Part shown: piece by piece, positions 13,901 through 14,689 of the stretch
How the letters are laid out: each line of letters opens with the position of its first letter
Position numbering within the stretch: position 1 is the stretch's first letter
Assembly: GCA_019058515.1 (NCBI GenBank)
Contig: JAHPYY010000016.1
Span: 1-14,689, forward strand
Direction: 5' to 3'
Source: Promethearchaeota archaeon
Lineage (GTDB): Archaea; Asgardarchaeota; Lokiarchaeia; Sigynarchaeales; SOKP01
Length of the DNA: 14,689 bases
Program-made: the position numbers and the translations under genes
Notes under the pieces: model-generated
What the model was told of the DNA's origin: nothing
What the model saw: only the letters and a program-made list of their open reading frames with translations
Databases searched by the model: none

Positions 13901-14374
13901 ATGGAAGCGAATAATTACGATAGTTCGATTAGGATAAGGTGTAATAAAAAGCAAAAAGAAGATTGGAAGAAATTCATAGAAGAAAAAACTCAATTTGATG
14001 ATTTATCTAAGTTTTTTAGGTACTTAGCTGATTCTTACATTTTAGGAGATCTAATCGAAAAAAAAATGATTTCTAATACAGATGTAATAATGGAAATAAA
14101 ACAGGCTTTTGAAGACCAACAAACTGAAACTGAGAAGATTAGATCGCAAATAGATAAGATCTACGATACAATTTATCAAGAAAGCAAGAATCGAGTGAGT
14201 GAGTCATTAAGAGGTAAGATTTTAACCTTGCTAAGCAAATCACCTTACACCACTGACGAGATAGTAAAGGTTTTGGATATTGAAGAATCAGAAATATACG
14301 ATAACTTAGCGTTTTTAATTAACAAAAAGCTAGTTTCTTTTAATAATAAAGGAGAATATTTCATTGAGAATTAG
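13901..14374 (+). CDS. Probable DNA-binding regulator: ribbon-helix-helix plus winged helix
   Basis: The protein has 157 residues. Residues 9–48 (SIRIRCNKKQKEDWKKFIEE, then SKFFRYLADSYIL) follow the strand–helix–helix pattern of Arc/MetJ/CopG ribbon-helix-helix proteins. A helical, probably coiled-coil, middle runs from about 55 to 98. Residues 103–157 (GKILTLLSKSPYTTDEIVKV, then a helix with IEESEIYDNLAFLINKKLVS and a short wing) look like a winged helix of the kind seen in archaeal regulators. It overlaps the recombinase gene by 11 bases, and a GGAG inside its end serves that gene, so the two are translationally coupled. It is likely a regulator or DNA-binding partner of the recombinase. 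The specific family is not recognised. Confidence 0.75.
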   Translation: MEANNYDSSIRIRCNKKQKEDWKKFIEEKTQFDDLSKFFRYLADSYILGDLIEKKMISNTDVIMEIKQAFEDQQTETEKIRSQIDKIYDTIYQESKNRVSESLRGKILTLLSKSPYTTDEIVKVLDIEESEIYDNLAFLINKKLVSFNNKGEYFIEN

Positions 14375-14689
14375 CACATCATTTTTAGAATATGACTATA
14401 ACGAACGGGAGCAAGAGATTATAACCTCATATTTAGAGAAAAAGGAGCAACGATCACACTTTAGTTTCAACCATAATCGCTATTATATATATGAGTGTTT
14501 AAATTTCTTCAATAATTCGTTAGAATTGATAAATAAATTTGATGGAAAAGCGTATTTAGATTATCTTAATAATATTAAAACGCGAAATTATAACACTAAA
14601 AAAATGATTAAGTCGTGCATTAATTCTTTTTTTAATTATTGCGAATTGCGATTTTTGGATTATAAATTAGAGTTTACAAACCCTATACC
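14364..14689 (+). CDS. N-terminal part of a tyrosine recombinase/integrase (cut by window end)
   Basis: An open frame of 108 codons runs from TTG at 14364 to the window edge. A GGAG at 14351–14354, nine bases upstream, supports the TTG; no ATG lies near. The sequence fits the helical core-binding (SAM-like) domain that precedes the catalytic domain of XerC/XerD-type recombinases: KAYLDYLNNIKTRNYNT, then KSCINSFFNYCELRF and finally TNPI, the usual end of this domain. The catalytic Arg-His-Arg-Tyr residues would lie outside the window. The preceding residues (EREQEIITSYLEKKEQRSHF) are charged. With the coupled regulator it suggests the edge of an integrated element or a mobile recombinase module, although a chromosomal XerA-type enzyme cannot be excluded from this fragment. 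Confidence 0.65.
   Translation, partial: MRISTSFLEYDYNEREQEIITSYLEKKEQRSHFSFNHNRYYIYECLNFFNNSLELINKFDGKAYLDYLNNIKTRNYNTKKMIKSCINSFFNYCELRFLDYKLEFTNPI

Noticed and set aside
6037..14689. Integration of the right-hand element into the tRNA-Trp gene
   Set aside because: No repeat of the tRNA 3' part is seen near the recombinase and the distance is over 8 kb with unrelated chromosomal-type genes (S30e, lipid kinase) between.
1..14689. CRISPR array or long direct repeats
   Set aside because: No regularly spaced repeat was found on reading through the window; AT-rich low-complexity tracts do not form repeat–spacer units.

Overview
The window is low-GC archaeal DNA and most resembles an Asgard archaeon (Lokiarchaeia-like). 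The evidence is a Roadblock/LC7–small GTPase fusion, a seven-helix membrane protein with a RING-like zinc finger, an MIT-like helical protein with a C-terminal zinc ribbon, several other zinc-ribbon proteins, ribosomal protein S30e (absent from Euryarchaeota), an intron-bearing tRNA with no encoded CCA, and short or leaderless genes behind TATA-like boxes. The lineage call is an inference from gene content; no marker phylogeny was possible.

Left part (1–3990). The tail of an unknown + strand gene faces a Roadblock–GTPase gene on the - strand. The GTPase protein appears to carry a second, degenerate G domain at its C-terminus. Next is a scarred locus: the C-terminal part of a GH57-type glycosidase, with one frameshift and two stops, is joined to a truncated nucleoside-deoxyribosyltransferase-like gene. 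The joint lies near 2402. A solitary beta-class adenine/cytosine-N4 DNA methyltransferase follows, then a DsrE-like gene with one in-frame TAG.

Middle (3998–11060). This holds an intact GH57 glycosidase, whose tail is paralogous to the decayed fragment, and a tRNA-Trp(CCA) gene interrupted twice, once in the anticodon loop and once in the T-loop. After these come a two-helix membrane protein with three zinc ribbons, the seven-helix RING-like protein, a B12-binding radical SAM gene split by an in-frame TAA near its end, and a DAGK/YegS-type lipid kinase with a TTG start.

Right part (11061–14689). Two genes missing from a standard ORF list can be read here: a 56-residue zinc-ribbon protein, and S30e with ATA where the start codon should be, preceded by a good Shine-Dalgarno. 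These are followed by the MIT-like protein, a probable two-gene - strand operon (conserved unknown protein plus PIG-L/LmbE deacetylase), and a divergent pair reading off the edge: a ribbon-helix-helix/winged-helix regulator overlapping the start of a tyrosine recombinase, probably the border of an integrated element.

No single operon-like system ties the window together. Neighbours mostly alternate in strand, and the shared themes are eukaryote-like membrane and signalling modules and gene decay. Three loci (1882–2730, 3619–3969, 8220–9701) show broken frames, so either real pseudogenization or sequence error must be considered. The items most worth checking are the doubly split tRNA, the ATA-start S30e, the G domain–pseudo-G domain protein and the two single-stop genes.
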